46,421 nt of DNA from Opitutales bacterium (GCA_021772515.1 JAJFLU010000030.1:1-46421); one strand, 5' to 3'; positions 26,477-34,310 are shown, counted from the first letter of the stretch. Program-made: numbers and translations. The notes: a model not told the origin generated them from the sequence alone.

Positions 26477-27553
26477 TTGGAAAGAGGGAATAACAAATAT
26501 CGGCTGCTTTATGGCATCGTCTTGACAGCAGCCATTTCCTTTCTGGCCTTTACACTCAGTAAGGCGCCCGTTTGGCCTTTTACTATTGAGGGCGGGCGGC
26601 ACCCGCTCGGCCTTGTCATCCTGTCGATCCTGATCGGTTTGGCCGTCGGCAATTCCATACGCCTGCCGGAGTTTTTCGATCCCGGTATCAAGGCTTCCGT
26701 CACCAAACTCCTTCCTCTCGGGGTGATTCTGTTGGGAGCGAGACTCGATTTCGGCGATCTGCTCTCGGTCGGAATCACCGGAATCTTGCTCAGCGCATGC
26801 GAGGTCGTTTTTGCCCTCTCGTTGTTTTTTTACCTGACAAAAAAATTCCGGTTGGGCCGCAACCAGGGACTGCTTCTCGGCGTGGGCACCGCGATTTGCG
26901 GTGGCACGGCCATCGTTGCGGTGGCCCCGATAATCAAGGCGAAGGACAACGAGGTAATCATCGGGGTGGCCACCGTTACTTTGCTCGGTTTGATCGGTAT
27001 GCTTATCATGCCTGTAATCGGAGCCGTTTTTAACCTTGACGCCCGGTCATTCGGCATATGGACCGGCTTGACCATTCACCAGACACCGCAGGTCATCGCG
27101 GCGGGGTTTGCCCACAGCCCCGAGGCCGGAGAGACTGCCACAATCATCAAGCTGGCCCGTGTCTGCCTTCTCGCCCCGGTGGCATTTCTCATCGGTCTTT
27201 ATTGCCAACGCTCGGAGCGAACTTCAAACTCGGCACGGCTGACCCTGTGGCAATATTTTGGCATGATTCCAATCTTTGTCCTCGGGTTTCTGGCAATGGC
27301 ATTTGCCCGCACTTTTGGATTTCTCCCCGAGGTTCATTTGCCTTGGCCCGAATCGAATCCAATTGATTTTTCCCTCCAATCGGCTTCGGTTACGGGCGCC
27401 AAGGTTTGCCTCGCTATGGCGATGGCCGGTGTTGGTCTGGAAACCCATTTGGCGGCATTGAGAAAAACCAGCCTGAAACCTTTCCTCACAGCAGCGGCGG
27501 GAACCCTCCTCATCGCCATCCTCGGTCTCGCCGCCGCCATCTTGGTGCAATAA
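26477..27553 (+). CDS. YeiH/YadS-type (UPF0324) putative sulfate exporter
   Basis: A 358-residue inner-membrane protein with about ten hydrophobic segments. The family signature GTAICGGTAIVAVAPIIKAKD (about 136-156) and GLTIHQTPQVIAAGFAHSPEAGETATIIKLARV (about 196-228) are unmistakable. Relatives are annotated as putative sulfate/sulfonate exporters; the substrate is not known. The start is a TTG (26477) about five bases after GGAGAG; no ATG lies near the beginning of the homology. It is divergent from the tyrosine unit and may be unrelated. A SulP transporter is nearby at 28409. Confidence 0.85.
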   Translation: MERGNNKYRLLYGIVLTAAISFLAFTLSKAPVWPFTIEGGRHPLGLVILSILIGLAVGNSIRLPEFFDPGIKASVTKLLPLGVILLGARLDFGDLLSVGITGILLSACEVVFALSLFFYLTKKFRLGRNQGLLLGVGTAICGGTAIVAVAPIIKAKDNEVIIGVATVTLLGLIGMLIMPVIGAVFNLDARSFGIWTGLTIHQTPQVIAAGFAHSPEAGETATIIKLARVCLLAPVAFLIGLYCQRSERTSNSARLTLWQYFGMIPIFVLGFLAMAFARTFGFLPEVHLPWPESNPIDFSLQSASVTGAKVCLAMAMAGVGLETHLAALRKTSLKPFLTAAAGTLLIAILGLAAAILVQ

Positions 27554-27579
27554 TAATCAAGAGATAGGTTCTAGTTTAT

Positions 27580-28269
27580 TCAGGGCGTGGATAACCCCTT
27601 ACCGTTATCACGGGAATTGATTTTGGCCAGAAAAGGAACCGCAGTTTTTGCCCATTCTTCAGGAGATGAATGACTGCCGGCGGCTTCTCCAAAAGCGCTC
27701 CGAAGCATATCCGTATCGATAACCCCGGGGTTCAGCGCTACCGCCGCCAATCCGTCCGGCAATTCCTGGGCCAAGGCCCGCGTCAGACCCTCGATAGCCC
27801 ATTTCGTAGCGCAATAGGGAGCCACTTCCGGCGATGTCGAGCGGCCCCACCCGGAACTGAAATTCACGATGATTCCCTTCCCCGCCTCGATCATGGCGGG
27901 AACAAAGTGGCGAATAATCGAGGCGATCCCCTTGATATTTACATCCACCACCCGAGAGAACTCCTCCGCCGGAACCTCCCAAAGAACCGCGTTCCTGTTG
28001 ATCATCCCGGCGTTGTTGAGCAAAAGATCCGGCGGCCCGATTTCATCCAGAATTTTCGTGGCAAAATCCCTAACGCTGGCCTCCAATGATACATCCAGCG
28101 CATAAAAACGATGCCCCGCAGATCCCAATCTGTCATTCAATTCATCCACCGCCTCAGCCGTGCGGCCACCCCCCACAACGGTAAACCCGCTTTCGACAAA
28201 TCCGTACGCCATTGCCAGTCCCAATCCACGGGTGCAGCCCGTTATACATACGATTCTTCGGTTTCCCAT
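27580..28269 (-). CDS. Short-chain dehydrogenase/reductase
   Basis: A 229-residue classical SDR. The nucleotide-binding TGCTRGLG is at residues 10-17, NNAG at 85-88, and the catalytic triad Ser138/139, Tyr152, Lys156 (SSGWG, PYCATK) is complete. The C-terminus (GKGLSTP) is typical of a plant-like/bacterial SDR group. Substrate unknown. It is convergent with the YeiH gene (26 bases between stops) and divergent from the SulP gene, with 139 bases between. Confidence 0.9.
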   Translation of the reverse strand: MGNRRIVCITGCTRGLGLAMAYGFVESGFTVVGGGRTAEAVDELNDRLGSAGHRFYALDVSLEASVRDFATKILDEIGPPDLLLNNAGMINRNAVLWEVPAEEFSRVVDVNIKGIASIIRHFVPAMIEAGKGIIVNFSSGWGRSTSPEVAPYCATKWAIEGLTRALAQELPDGLAAVALNPGVIDTDMLRSAFGEAAGSHSSPEEWAKTAVPFLAKINSRDNGKGLSTP

Positions 28270-28408
28270 TTCAAAATTAGATTCCTTTTCTCAAGCTACC
28301 GCAACGGCAAAAGAAACGGGATTGCATTTTGCCCAACGATTCCTAAAGTTCTGTCACACCCATTTATAAAACGGGTTTGGAAGAGAAACTACAGCCTGAG
28401 TAAAGATT

Positions 28409-30664
28409 ATGACTGGCAGCGACGTTGCTACCCCGGAGATTAAACCTCTCAAACAACGGATTCTGGAGGAATTTGAGCCGAGCCGTTTGATCCCCAATTT
28501 AATGGCCGGAATCGTGGTCGGCATCATTGTTGTCATCGTTTCAATTTCTCTCGCGACTTTGATTTTTTCCGGTGAGCTCGCTCAATACCTGCCGGATGGA
28601 ATCGGTCTGGTTCTTTTTTCCGGAATTATCGTGACCGGGCTGATTTCCCTAACCAGCTCCTACTCCGGCATGATCGCCTACCCGCAGGAACGCGTGGCCC
28701 CCATCCTGGCCGTTATCGCCACCTTCATCTTGAGCGAAATGAGCGGCAAGGCCGAAACAGAGGTCATTTTCCTGACCGTGGTAGCCGCCATCACCGTGGC
28801 TTCATTGACCAACGGCATTTTTTTATCGGCTCTGGGATTTTTCAAGCTCGGGGGATTGATCCGATTTATCCCCTACCCCGTGATCGGAGGTTTTCTGGCG
28901 GGAACCGGTTGGCTGTTGGTAAGGGGTTCCATCGGGGTGATGTCGGGGATTCACCTCAGTATGGAGGAATTGCCACACCTATTCGAGGCAGCGGTGTTAT
29001 TGAAATGGGGCCTGGGTGTTCTCTTTGGCATTGTGATGGTCGTGGTTACGCACCGTATAAGCCATTATTTGACCTTGCCCGCGCTCCTTCTGGGAGCCGT
29101 TGCCGTCTTTTATCTGGTCCTGCTCGTTGGTCAAATTTCCCCCACCGAGGCCCGCAATGCCGGTTGGCTGCTCGGTCCATTTCCCGAAGCGGGCGCCTGG
29201 AAACCTCTTTCCGTGCAGGCCTTTACTCAGGCAAATTGGACTGCCATTTTTGCCCAGAGTGGTAACCTCGCCACCATCCTCCTCATCAGTGTAGTGTCGG
29301 TCCTCCTGAATTCTGGCGCCCTCGAATTGGTCGTAAAAAAGGATATCGATCTGAACCGTGAACTGAAAATCTCCGGGGCATGCAATTTACTGGTGGCGCT
29401 CGGTGGCGGCACGGTCGGTTTTCACTCCCTGAGCATTTCCCGGTTGGTCCACAAAATGGGGGCCGACAGCCGGTTGGTGGGTGTGGTCGCGGCGGCCATG
29501 TGCGCCCTCATGATAATGTTCGGCACCGCCGTGTTGGAGTATTTTCCGAGGCTGATTCTGGGCGGTCTTCTCTTTTATCTGGGCATGCACTTTCTGGTCG
29601 AATGGGTTTACGATGCCTGGTTCCGCCTGACCAAAGCCGATTACTCGGTGGTAATTATGATTTTGGCATTCGTCGGGGTTTTTGGTTATTTACACGGTGT
29701 GGTCGTTGGTATCATCGCCTGCACCATCTTGTTTTTGATCAATTACAGCCGGGTCAACGTCGTCAAACTCGCCCTCACGGGGGAACACCACCAGAGCAAT
29801 GTTGACCGCCCCGCGCGGCATTACCGCATCCTCCATCGCAAAGGACAGCGGCTCTTCATTTTCAAGCTCCAAGGATTTATCTTTTTCGGAACCGCCAACG
29901 GACTGCTCGAACAGGTGCGCCTACGCGTGAACGATAAAGAATTACCGCCATTGCGCTATATGATTCTGGATTTTTCCAGTGTCAGCGGCATTGATTCCTC
30001 ATCCACTCTCAGTTTCGTAAAAATGAAGCAGTTGGCCGAGCAGAATAATTTTACCTTGGTCTTTACCCACCTTTCCCGGGACATCAATCGGCAATTGGAA
30101 AAGGAGGGCTTTGACAAAGCGCCTCCGGAAATTTTCCGCACTTTTACCGACTTGGATTATGCGGTCGAGTGGTGCGAAAACCAAATCCTCCTGTCGGAGC
30201 ACATCAGCGCCAGCGAATATGACCAGATCGATCTACACGACCAATTGAAGGACAGTTTCCCGGAGGGTTATGATCTGGACAAACTGTTGAGCTACTTCGA
30301 GCGTCTCGAGGTCGAGGAAAATTACTGCTTGATGAATCAAAATGATCCAGCCGACGACCTCTTTCTCATCGAAAAAGGTCAGGTGACCGCAAAGCTGATT
30401 CTCGAAAACAAGAAGGAAATTCGACTGCGCACCATGTGCTCTGGAACCATCGTGGGGGAGGTCGGTTTGATTTTGAACGAACCGCGATCGGCCACCGTGG
30501 TCGCAGATCGGCCCAGCACAATTTACCGACTCAGCGCCGATGCCCTCAAAAAAATGCAGAGCGAGGCTCCCGAAACCGCCGTCGCGTTCCACAATTTCAT
30601 TACCCGCCTTATCGCGGAAAGGCTCGCCAATGCCAACCGGGCCATCCAATCGATTGTCGAATAG
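28409..30664 (+). CDS. SulP-family anion transporter with STAS and cyclic-nucleotide-binding domains
   Basis: A 751-residue fusion. Residues about 25-455 form the SulP (SLC26) membrane domain with PQERVAPILAVIATF near 91 and PYPVIGGFLAGTGWLLVRGS near 155. Residues about 480-600 are a STAS domain (MILDFSSVSGIDSSSTLSF near 513). Residues about 620-745 are a cyclic nucleotide-binding domain (LFLIEKGQVTAKLILENKKEIRLRT, then GTIVGEVGLILNEPRSATVVAD with the phosphate-binding-cassette-like EVG...RSATV). The substrate may be sulfate, bicarbonate or another anion. The domain could let cAMP gate transport; Glu and Arg of the cassette are present, so ligand binding is plausible. No strong ribosome-binding site is seen before the ATG. 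Confidence 0.9.
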   Translation: MTGSDVATPEIKPLKQRILEEFEPSRLIPNLMAGIVVGIIVVIVSISLATLIFSGELAQYLPDGIGLVLFSGIIVTGLISLTSSYSGMIAYPQERVAPILAVIATFILSEMSGKAETEVIFLTVVAAITVASLTNGIFLSALGFFKLGGLIRFIPYPVIGGFLAGTGWLLVRGSIGVMSGIHLSMEELPHLFEAAVLLKWGLGVLFGIVMVVVTHRISHYLTLPALLLGAVAVFYLVLLVGQISPTEARNAGWLLGPFPEAGAWKPLSVQAFTQANWTAIFAQSGNLATILLISVVSVLLNSGALELVVKKDIDLNRELKISGACNLLVALGGGTVGFHSLSISRLVHKMGADSRLVGVVAAAMCALMIMFGTAVLEYFPRLILGGLLFYLGMHFLVEWVYDAWFRLTKADYSVVIMILAFVGVFGYLHGVVVGIIACTILFLINYSRVNVVKLALTGEHHQSNVDRPARHYRILHRKGQRLFIFKLQGFIFFGTANGLLEQVRLRVNDKELPPLRYMILDFSSVSGIDSSSTLSFVKMKQLAEQNNFTLVFTHLSRDINRQLEKEGFDKAPPEIFRTFTDLDYAVEWCENQILLSEHISASEYDQIDLHDQLKDSFPEGYDLDKLLSYFERLEVEENYCLMNQNDPADDLFLIEKGQVTAKLILENKKEIRLRTMCSGTIVGEVGLILNEPRSATVVADRPSTIYRLSADALKKMQSEAPETAVAFHNFITRLIAERLANANRAIQSIVE

Positions 30665-30689
30665 GCTCAAACAAAGGCCGTTTTATCAA

Positions 30690-31088
30690 ATGCCGGTGGA
30701 AGCTCTCGACAAAATCAGAATCGACAAATGGTTATGGGCGGTGCGGGCCTTCAAAACACGAAGTAAGGCCACCCAAGCCTGCAAAGCCGGAAAGGTGTCA
30801 ATAGGCGGTATCAAAGTAAAACCCTCCCGCACGGTCGAAACTGGAGATGTAATCGAACTTCGCAGGGAAGGAGCCAAACGAATACTAAAAGTGCTGACCC
30901 CTCTGGATAAACGCGTGGGGGCGCCCCGGGTGCCCGAATTCATGGAAGATTTGACCCCGCCAGAGGATATTGCCACAAACAAGAAAACCGGCAAAGAAGC
31001 CGCCCAATACGCCCAAACCACAAGCCGAGACCGCCGCCGTCTCCGCCGCTTCCTGGCAGAGCATTTGGACGGTGATGACAAGGCCTGA
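30690..31088 (+). CDS. S4-domain RNA-binding protein, Hsp15-like
   Basis: From the ATG at 30690 a 132-residue protein begins MPVEALDKIRIDKWLWAV and continues with a full S4 domain (residues about 8-70; TRSKATQACKAGKVSIGG). Hsp15 (HslR) binds stalled 50S subunits carrying tRNA-linked peptide and helps recycle them. The C-terminus is rich in Lys/Arg (SRDRRRLRRFLAEHL), as in the family. An in-frame extension upstream to 30540 lies inside the SulP gene and is rejected. It starts 25 bases after the SulP stop and may be cotranscribed with it. Confidence 0.85.
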   Translation: MPVEALDKIRIDKWLWAVRAFKTRSKATQACKAGKVSIGGIKVKPSRTVETGDVIELRREGAKRILKVLTPLDKRVGAPRVPEFMEDLTPPEDIATNKKTGKEAAQYAQTTSRDRRRLRRFLAEHLDGDDKA

Positions 31089-31125
31089 ATGAACGTCGAT
31101 ATCCGTGACATTAAAGAAGGTCGGC

Positions 31126-31155
31126 TTGACAGCAGCCAGCCCTCTTTGCGATAAA
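31126..31155 (+). promoter_or_regulatory. Possible promoter giving a leaderless hicB transcript
   Basis: TTGACA at 31126-31131 and GATAAA at 31150-31155 are separated by 18 bases. The predicted start of transcription falls at about 31162-31165, on or next to the GTG start of hicB at 31165, and no ribosome-binding site precedes that GTG. Confidence 0.45.
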
Positions 31156-31164
31156 ATCCCCTCT

Positions 31165-31362
31165 GTGAATTATCAGGTGACACTAACCGAGACAGAAGAA
31201 GGTTGGGCAGTGAGTTGCCCGAGTCTTGCTGGCTGCCATTCACAGGGCGGAACTCGTGAAGAAGCACTGTCCAATATCAAAGAGGCCATCAAGTCGTGGC
31301 TCGAAGTGCAGGCTGAAGAAAATGGCATTAAACAGGTTCAAACTACCGAAGTCGTTGTTTGA
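31165..31362 (+). CDS. hicB: HicB-family antitoxin
   Basis: A 65-residue protein with the partial RNase H-like HicB fold: NYQVTLTETEEGWAVSCPSL near the N-terminus, then GCHSQGGTREEALSNIKEAI (the classical G-x-x-S-x-G-x-T-x-x-E-A motif). The start is GTG at 31165, where the family homology begins; another GTG at 31105 would add 20 unrelated residues. It lacks the C-terminal DNA-binding extension of larger HicB proteins. The adjacent hicA toxin gene is broken, so this antitoxin has probably lost its partner, or works on a HicA elsewhere. Confidence 0.85.
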   Translation: MNYQVTLTETEEGWAVSCPSLAGCHSQGGTREEALSNIKEAIKSWLEVQAEENGIKQVQTTEVVV

Positions 31363-31364
31363 TA

Positions 31365-31576
31365 ATGCCAAAAGTTCCGGGCATAAATCATAAAGAAGCG
31401 GTTCGGATTTTCAAAAAACTCGGCTACAAAATTGTCCGTTAAAGTGGTTATATCGTGATGAGCAATGGAATAATTCGCCTGACCCTGCCAAGGAAAAATC
31501 CCATTAATGCGATTACCATGGCGCAATTGCCCGGGATGCGGATTTAACTCCCGAGCAGTTCCTGAATTTGCGCTAA
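31365..31576 (+). pseudogene. hicA: Decayed HicA mRNA-interferase toxin gene
   Basis: Two bases after the hicB stop, an ATG opens MPKVPGINHKEAVRIFKKLG, a textbook HicA opening. A TAA replaces the expected Gln codon after KIVR, the catalytic-His region reads SGYIVMSNG instead of GSHIVMSNG (His lost), and near ITMA the reading frame shifts by one so that the usual C-terminus (IARDADLTPEQFLNLR) continues in another frame to the TAA at 31574. Three independent lesions show the toxin is inactive. This gene is easily missed because no long frame remains. Confidence 0.88.
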
Positions 31577-31591
31577 ATCAAAAGATCACAG

Positions 31592-31634
31592 ATTATATGT
31601 ATTTTGTATTGAAATTATACTGTTTTTATATAAT
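31592..31634 (+). promoter_or_regulatory. AT-rich promoter/operator region of brnTA
   Basis: TATAAT at 31629-31634 is a consensus -10 box 14 bases before the brnT ATG, and ATTATAT (31592-31598) with ATATAAT (31628-31634) form a perfect 7-bp inverted repeat. BrnA-type antitoxins repress their own promoter by binding such palindromes, so this is a candidate operator. The -35 box is not clear (TTGTAT at 31604 with 19-base spacing). Confidence 0.45.
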
Positions 31635-31647
31635 ATCGGTATATTAA

Positions 31648-31917
31648 ATGTCCAAATTCTTTGAATTCGATCCGGTCAAAAGTAAAGTCAACAAGGAAAA
31701 ACATGGGATTAATTTCGAGGAATGCCAACAACTATGGGAAGATAAAAAACGCGTTGAAATCGCCGCCTACAGCAGGGGAGAACAGCGCTTTGCCGTCATC
31801 GGTCTATTAAAGAAAAAAGTCTGGATCGCATTTATAACTTATCGTCATGAAAACATCCGTATCATCTCGGCCCGCCGCGCGCGTAAAGCGGAAGCCCGTC
31901 TCTACGAAGGCGCGTAA
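31648..31917 (+). CDS. brnT: BrnT-family toxin (ribonuclease)
   Basis: An 89-residue protein with the BrnT (DUF497) pattern: FEFDPVKSKVNKEKHGINFEEC at the N-terminus, a central R-G-E-Q-R-F region, and the C-terminal RIISARRARKAEARLYEG. BrnT is a RelE-fold RNA endonuclease that blocks translation. All conserved segments look intact. It overlaps brnA by 71 bases and shares its promoter. It directly follows the decayed hicBA pair. Confidence 0.9.
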   Translation: MSKFFEFDPVKSKVNKEKHGINFEECQQLWEDKKRVEIAAYSRGEQRFAVIGLLKKKVWIAFITYRHENIRIISARRARKAEARLYEGA

Positions 31918-32155
31918 ACGCAAGATAAAATCCATCATCACTACGAAACAATTGGACGCCAAGTTCGACCGCAGTGAGGATATTACTGAGCATTTAGACC
32001 TTTCCAGTCTCCGGCAGCCCGGATTGGAGAATCGACGTGTGAATGTTGATTTTCCGGCATGGATGGTCGATGCACTCGATACTGAGGCTAGGCGTTTGGG
32101 GGTTCCTCGTCAGTCTGTCATCAAGGTCTGGATAGCCGATCGGTTGGGGAAATGA
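31847..32155 (+). CDS. brnA: BrnA-family antitoxin
   Basis: A 102-residue protein. The N-terminal part is strongly basic and the C-terminal part (about residues 62-102) is a ribbon-helix-helix-like DNA-binding region (RRVNVDFPAWMVDALDTEAR), as in BrnA antitoxins, which neutralise BrnT and repress the operon. The start is the ATG at 31847 inside brnT; no later ATG precedes the conserved part. Its stop overlaps the start of the next SDR gene in ATGA, so that metabolic gene may be read through from the toxin-antitoxin promoter. Confidence 0.85.
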   Translation: MKTSVSSRPAARVKRKPVSTKARKRKIKSIITTKQLDAKFDRSEDITEHLDLSSLRQPGLENRRVNVDFPAWMVDALDTEARRLGVPRQSVIKVWIADRLGK

Positions 32156-32910
32156 ATAATCGATTAAAACGTTGGAAAGGGAAAATCGCCCTGGTTACGG
32201 GGGCCACTTCGGGAATTGGCTATGCCACCGCTGAGGCCCTGGCTGGCATCGGCATGAAAGTCGCCATAACCGGTCGCCGGGCTGAACGTTTGGCTGAGTT
32301 ATCCGAACGTCTCGAATCCGAGGGGGCGGAGGTCTATTCCCTGGCAGTTGACCAGACGCTGCATGGGGCCAATTGCGAAATTTTTCAGAAGGTCTCGGCC
32401 CATTGGGGCAATCCCGATGTTCTCATCAATAACGCCGGGGTCGGCCTATCGAGCAACATTGCCGACCTCGAGGAGGAAAAGTTGCAAAACATGCTCGATC
32501 TCAATATCCGCGCGGCCACCCTATGTATGCAGGAAGCGCTCAAATACATGCGAACCAGAGAGGAGGAGTCCGTCATCATTAATTTAGGGTCGATCTCCGG
32601 GCATCGCCTCGTGCAAGGTCACGGTGGCGCTTTTTACTCCGGGACCAAGCACGCCCTGAGAGTTCTCGCCGATGGCCTGCGCTACGAGTTGGCCGAGGAA
32701 AAAAGCCCCGTCAAACTCTGCATGATTTCCCCCGGCATGGTGGACACCGAATTCCACCAAGTAGCCAATCCGGGTAAGAAAAAACCGGAATACCAATTCT
32801 TGCCATTGGTGGCATCCGACATCGCCGAGGCCGTCCTCTATATACTCTCGACTGCGCCCCATGTGCAAATTAGCGACATGCTAATGCGCGGCAACCACCA
32901 GACGTTTTAG
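32152..32910 (+). CDS. Short-chain dehydrogenase/reductase
   Basis: A 252-residue classical SDR of the YdfG type. TGATSGIG is at residues 17-24, and GRRAERL at 41-47 indicates NADP(H) preference by the Arg pair. NNAG is at 93-96 and the catalytic residues are Ser149 (or Ser147), Tyr162, Lys166 (YSGTK). YdfG-like enzymes oxidise hydroxy acids such as serine; the substrate here is unknown. It starts in the ATGA overlap with brnA. Its 3' end overlaps the convergent deiodinase-like gene by 30 bases. Confidence 0.88.
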   Translation: MNNRLKRWKGKIALVTGATSGIGYATAEALAGIGMKVAITGRRAERLAELSERLESEGAEVYSLAVDQTLHGANCEIFQKVSAHWGNPDVLINNAGVGLSSNIADLEEEKLQNMLDLNIRAATLCMQEALKYMRTREEESVIINLGSISGHRLVQGHGGAFYSGTKHALRVLADGLRYELAEEKSPVKLCMISPGMVDTEFHQVANPGKKKPEYQFLPLVASDIAEAVLYILSTAPHVQISDMLMRGNHQTF

Positions 32911-33507
32911 AACCGCTTCAACCCCCGAGGCATCGGCCCATGTGGAAAAAAATGCCAGCCGCCCCTCGGAATCGATGACAAAGGCGGGATTTGGCACTTT
33001 CCCGTAAAGTTCAAGAACCTTTTCATCCACACCATCGACGAGAACCGGAAGGTCGGTTTCCTGGGAAAGTTTTCGCGCATTGGCCATTTTTTCACCATCG
33101 GTACGGGTGTGGTGAAATTCGCGATACCCCGGTTCACCGGGATGCCTCTCGCGCGAATAAATCAAAAAAAGGGCCACCTGGTTTTCAGAAAATTGTTCCC
33201 GCAGAGCCGCCCAACGCTTCACTTGAATCATGGCCGGGGGGCAGGTCAGCGCGACGAACATAAAAGCCACCGGGCGACCCCGAAGTTCCGATAACCTCAA
33301 CTTTCCTCCCCGAGCCAAAGGCAACTCAAAATCCGGAGCGACTTGACCAATCTTGTTCCACCAAAGAAAGCGAATAAACCAAGGATATTCCGCCCAGTGA
33401 CGAGGATCGATGATCATCCGCAACAGACTGATCTTCTTCCACATGGCCCGGACCTCTTCACGCCGATAGTCAGAAAAAAACATCGTGCGAAATGGTTTAA
33501 ACCACAT
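32881..33507 (-). CDS. Deiodinase-like thioredoxin-fold protein (Cys form)
   Basis: A 208-residue protein with a hydrophobic segment near residues 38-50 (a weak membrane anchor) and a thioredoxin-fold body. The core resembles the iodothyronine deiodinase family (PF00837) rather than AhpC or TlpA: FVALTCPPAMIQ with Cys89 stands where deiodinases have S-C-T-Sec-P-P-F, followed by FLIYSRERHP at 114-123 matching IYIxEAHP, then PVLVDGVDEKVLELYGKVPN and FVIDSEGRLAFF. The codon for Cys89 is TGC, not TGA. Vertebrate deiodinases remove iodine from thyroid hormones; what bacterial relatives do is not known. The gene is the last of the suf unit, 19 bases after the HicB-like ORF. Confidence 0.65.
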   Translation of the reverse strand: MWFKPFRTMFFSDYRREEVRAMWKKISLLRMIIDPRHWAEYPWFIRFLWWNKIGQVAPDFELPLARGGKLRLSELRGRPVAFMFVALTCPPAMIQVKRWAALREQFSENQVALFLIYSRERHPGEPGYREFHHTRTDGEKMANARKLSQETDLPVLVDGVDEKVLELYGKVPNPAFVIDSEGRLAFFSTWADASGVEAVLKRLVVAAH

Positions 33508-33526
33508 AAAACCGCCCCGCTGGATT

Positions 33527-33703
33527 TCAGTCGGTAAGCTGGATTATTTCGTCATCCTGAAGGACGAGTTGATAGGCGTCACCGATATTTTCTTCAAGTT
33601 CCTTTATGGTTTCACCTTGGCTGAAAATTCCGGGAACTTCTTTGAGACGGCCCACGTACCAACTGTCATCTTTCCAATACTCGAGAGTGAATTGCTTTAT
33701 CAT
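33527..33703 (-). CDS. Small HicB-like protein without HicA partner
   Basis: A 58-residue frame, shorter than typical gene-finder cut-offs: it opens MIKQFTLEYWKDDSWYVGRL, then KEVPGIFSQGETIKELEENI, and ends QLVLQDDEIIQLTD. The G-x-x-(S/T)-x-G-E-T-x-x-E-x-x-x-N-I pattern is the HicB (DUF1902-like) antitoxin signature. No hicA is upstream or downstream, and the DNA-binding end of larger HicB is missing. It lies 33 bases after sufT and 19 bases before the deiodinase-like gene on the same strand, so it rides in that unit. It may be an orphan antitoxin or a domesticated RNA-related protein. Confidence 0.75.
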   Translation of the reverse strand: MIKQFTLEYWKDDSWYVGRLKEVPGIFSQGETIKELEENIGDAYQLVLQDDEIIQLTD

Positions 33704-33736
33704 ACTTTGCTCAGAATATGCTTAAATCGCCGTAAG

Positions 33737-34291
33737 TCAAATCAGGCCGAGTTCCATTTTGCCTACTTCGCTGATCATGTCCTGATTCCAGGGCGGATCC
33801 CAGACTAGTTCCGCGTGGGTTTCTCCCACCCCGGCGATCTGATTGATCCTTGATTCGGCATCTGCCGCAATGGCCGGGCCCATGCCGCAACCCGGAGCGG
33901 TCAGGGTCATGAGAATTTGGATATCGTAGGTGCCGGATTCGTTTTGAGGCTGCACCTGTAATGAGTAAACCAACCCGAGATCCACGATATTGACCGGAAT
34001 TTCGGGATCGTAAACCGACCTCAAGGCATCCCAGAGGGCATTTTCATCGGGCGGACCCGTGACTTCGGCTTGCCCGACATTTTCCTTGGAGATTTGCTCG
34101 GCAACTTCCTCACCGATGGCATCCGCATTGGCGCCCGTTATCCGGGCCATACCCATCGCCCACATAACCGTAAAATTTCCGCCCAGCCGATGAGTGATTT
34201 GCACCATGGCACCCTTGGGGATCGTGCAGGATTCACCCGAGGGGACTACCGTCGCAGGGCAGTCTCGTGATACGACCCGATCTTCAGACAT
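33737..34291 (-). CDS. sufT: SufT, Fe-S cluster assembly factor (MIP18/DUF59)
   Basis: A 184-residue protein; the C-terminal half is the DUF59 domain: VYDPEIPVNIVDLGLVYS at 93-110 and LTAPGCGMGP at 130-139, with the conserved Cys135. The N-terminal 80 residues are the SufT-specific extension (CTIPKGAMVQITHRLGGNFTV near 22-42). SufT helps mature Fe-S proteins, such as aconitase and lipoate synthase, when cluster demand is high. It follows sufD by 19 bases, closing the sufC-B-D-T set. Confidence 0.9.
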   Translation of the reverse strand: MSEDRVVSRDCPATVVPSGESCTIPKGAMVQITHRLGGNFTVMWAMGMARITGANADAIGEEVAEQISKENVGQAEVTGPPDENALWDALRSVYDPEIPVNIVDLGLVYSLQVQPQNESGTYDIQILMTLTAPGCGMGPAIAADAESRINQIAGVGETHAELVWDPPWNQDMISEVGKMELGLI

Positions 34292-34310
34292 AATTAGGAG
34301 GTTTAACTAA

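Noticed and set aside
29999..30202. Possible extra gene within the SulP STAS region (minus strand)
   Set aside because: Shadow of the conserved STAS/CNB coding sequence.
34292..34305. Perfect AGGAGG on the plus strand between sufT and sufD
   Set aside because: No start codon or open frame follows on that strand, so the match is accidental.
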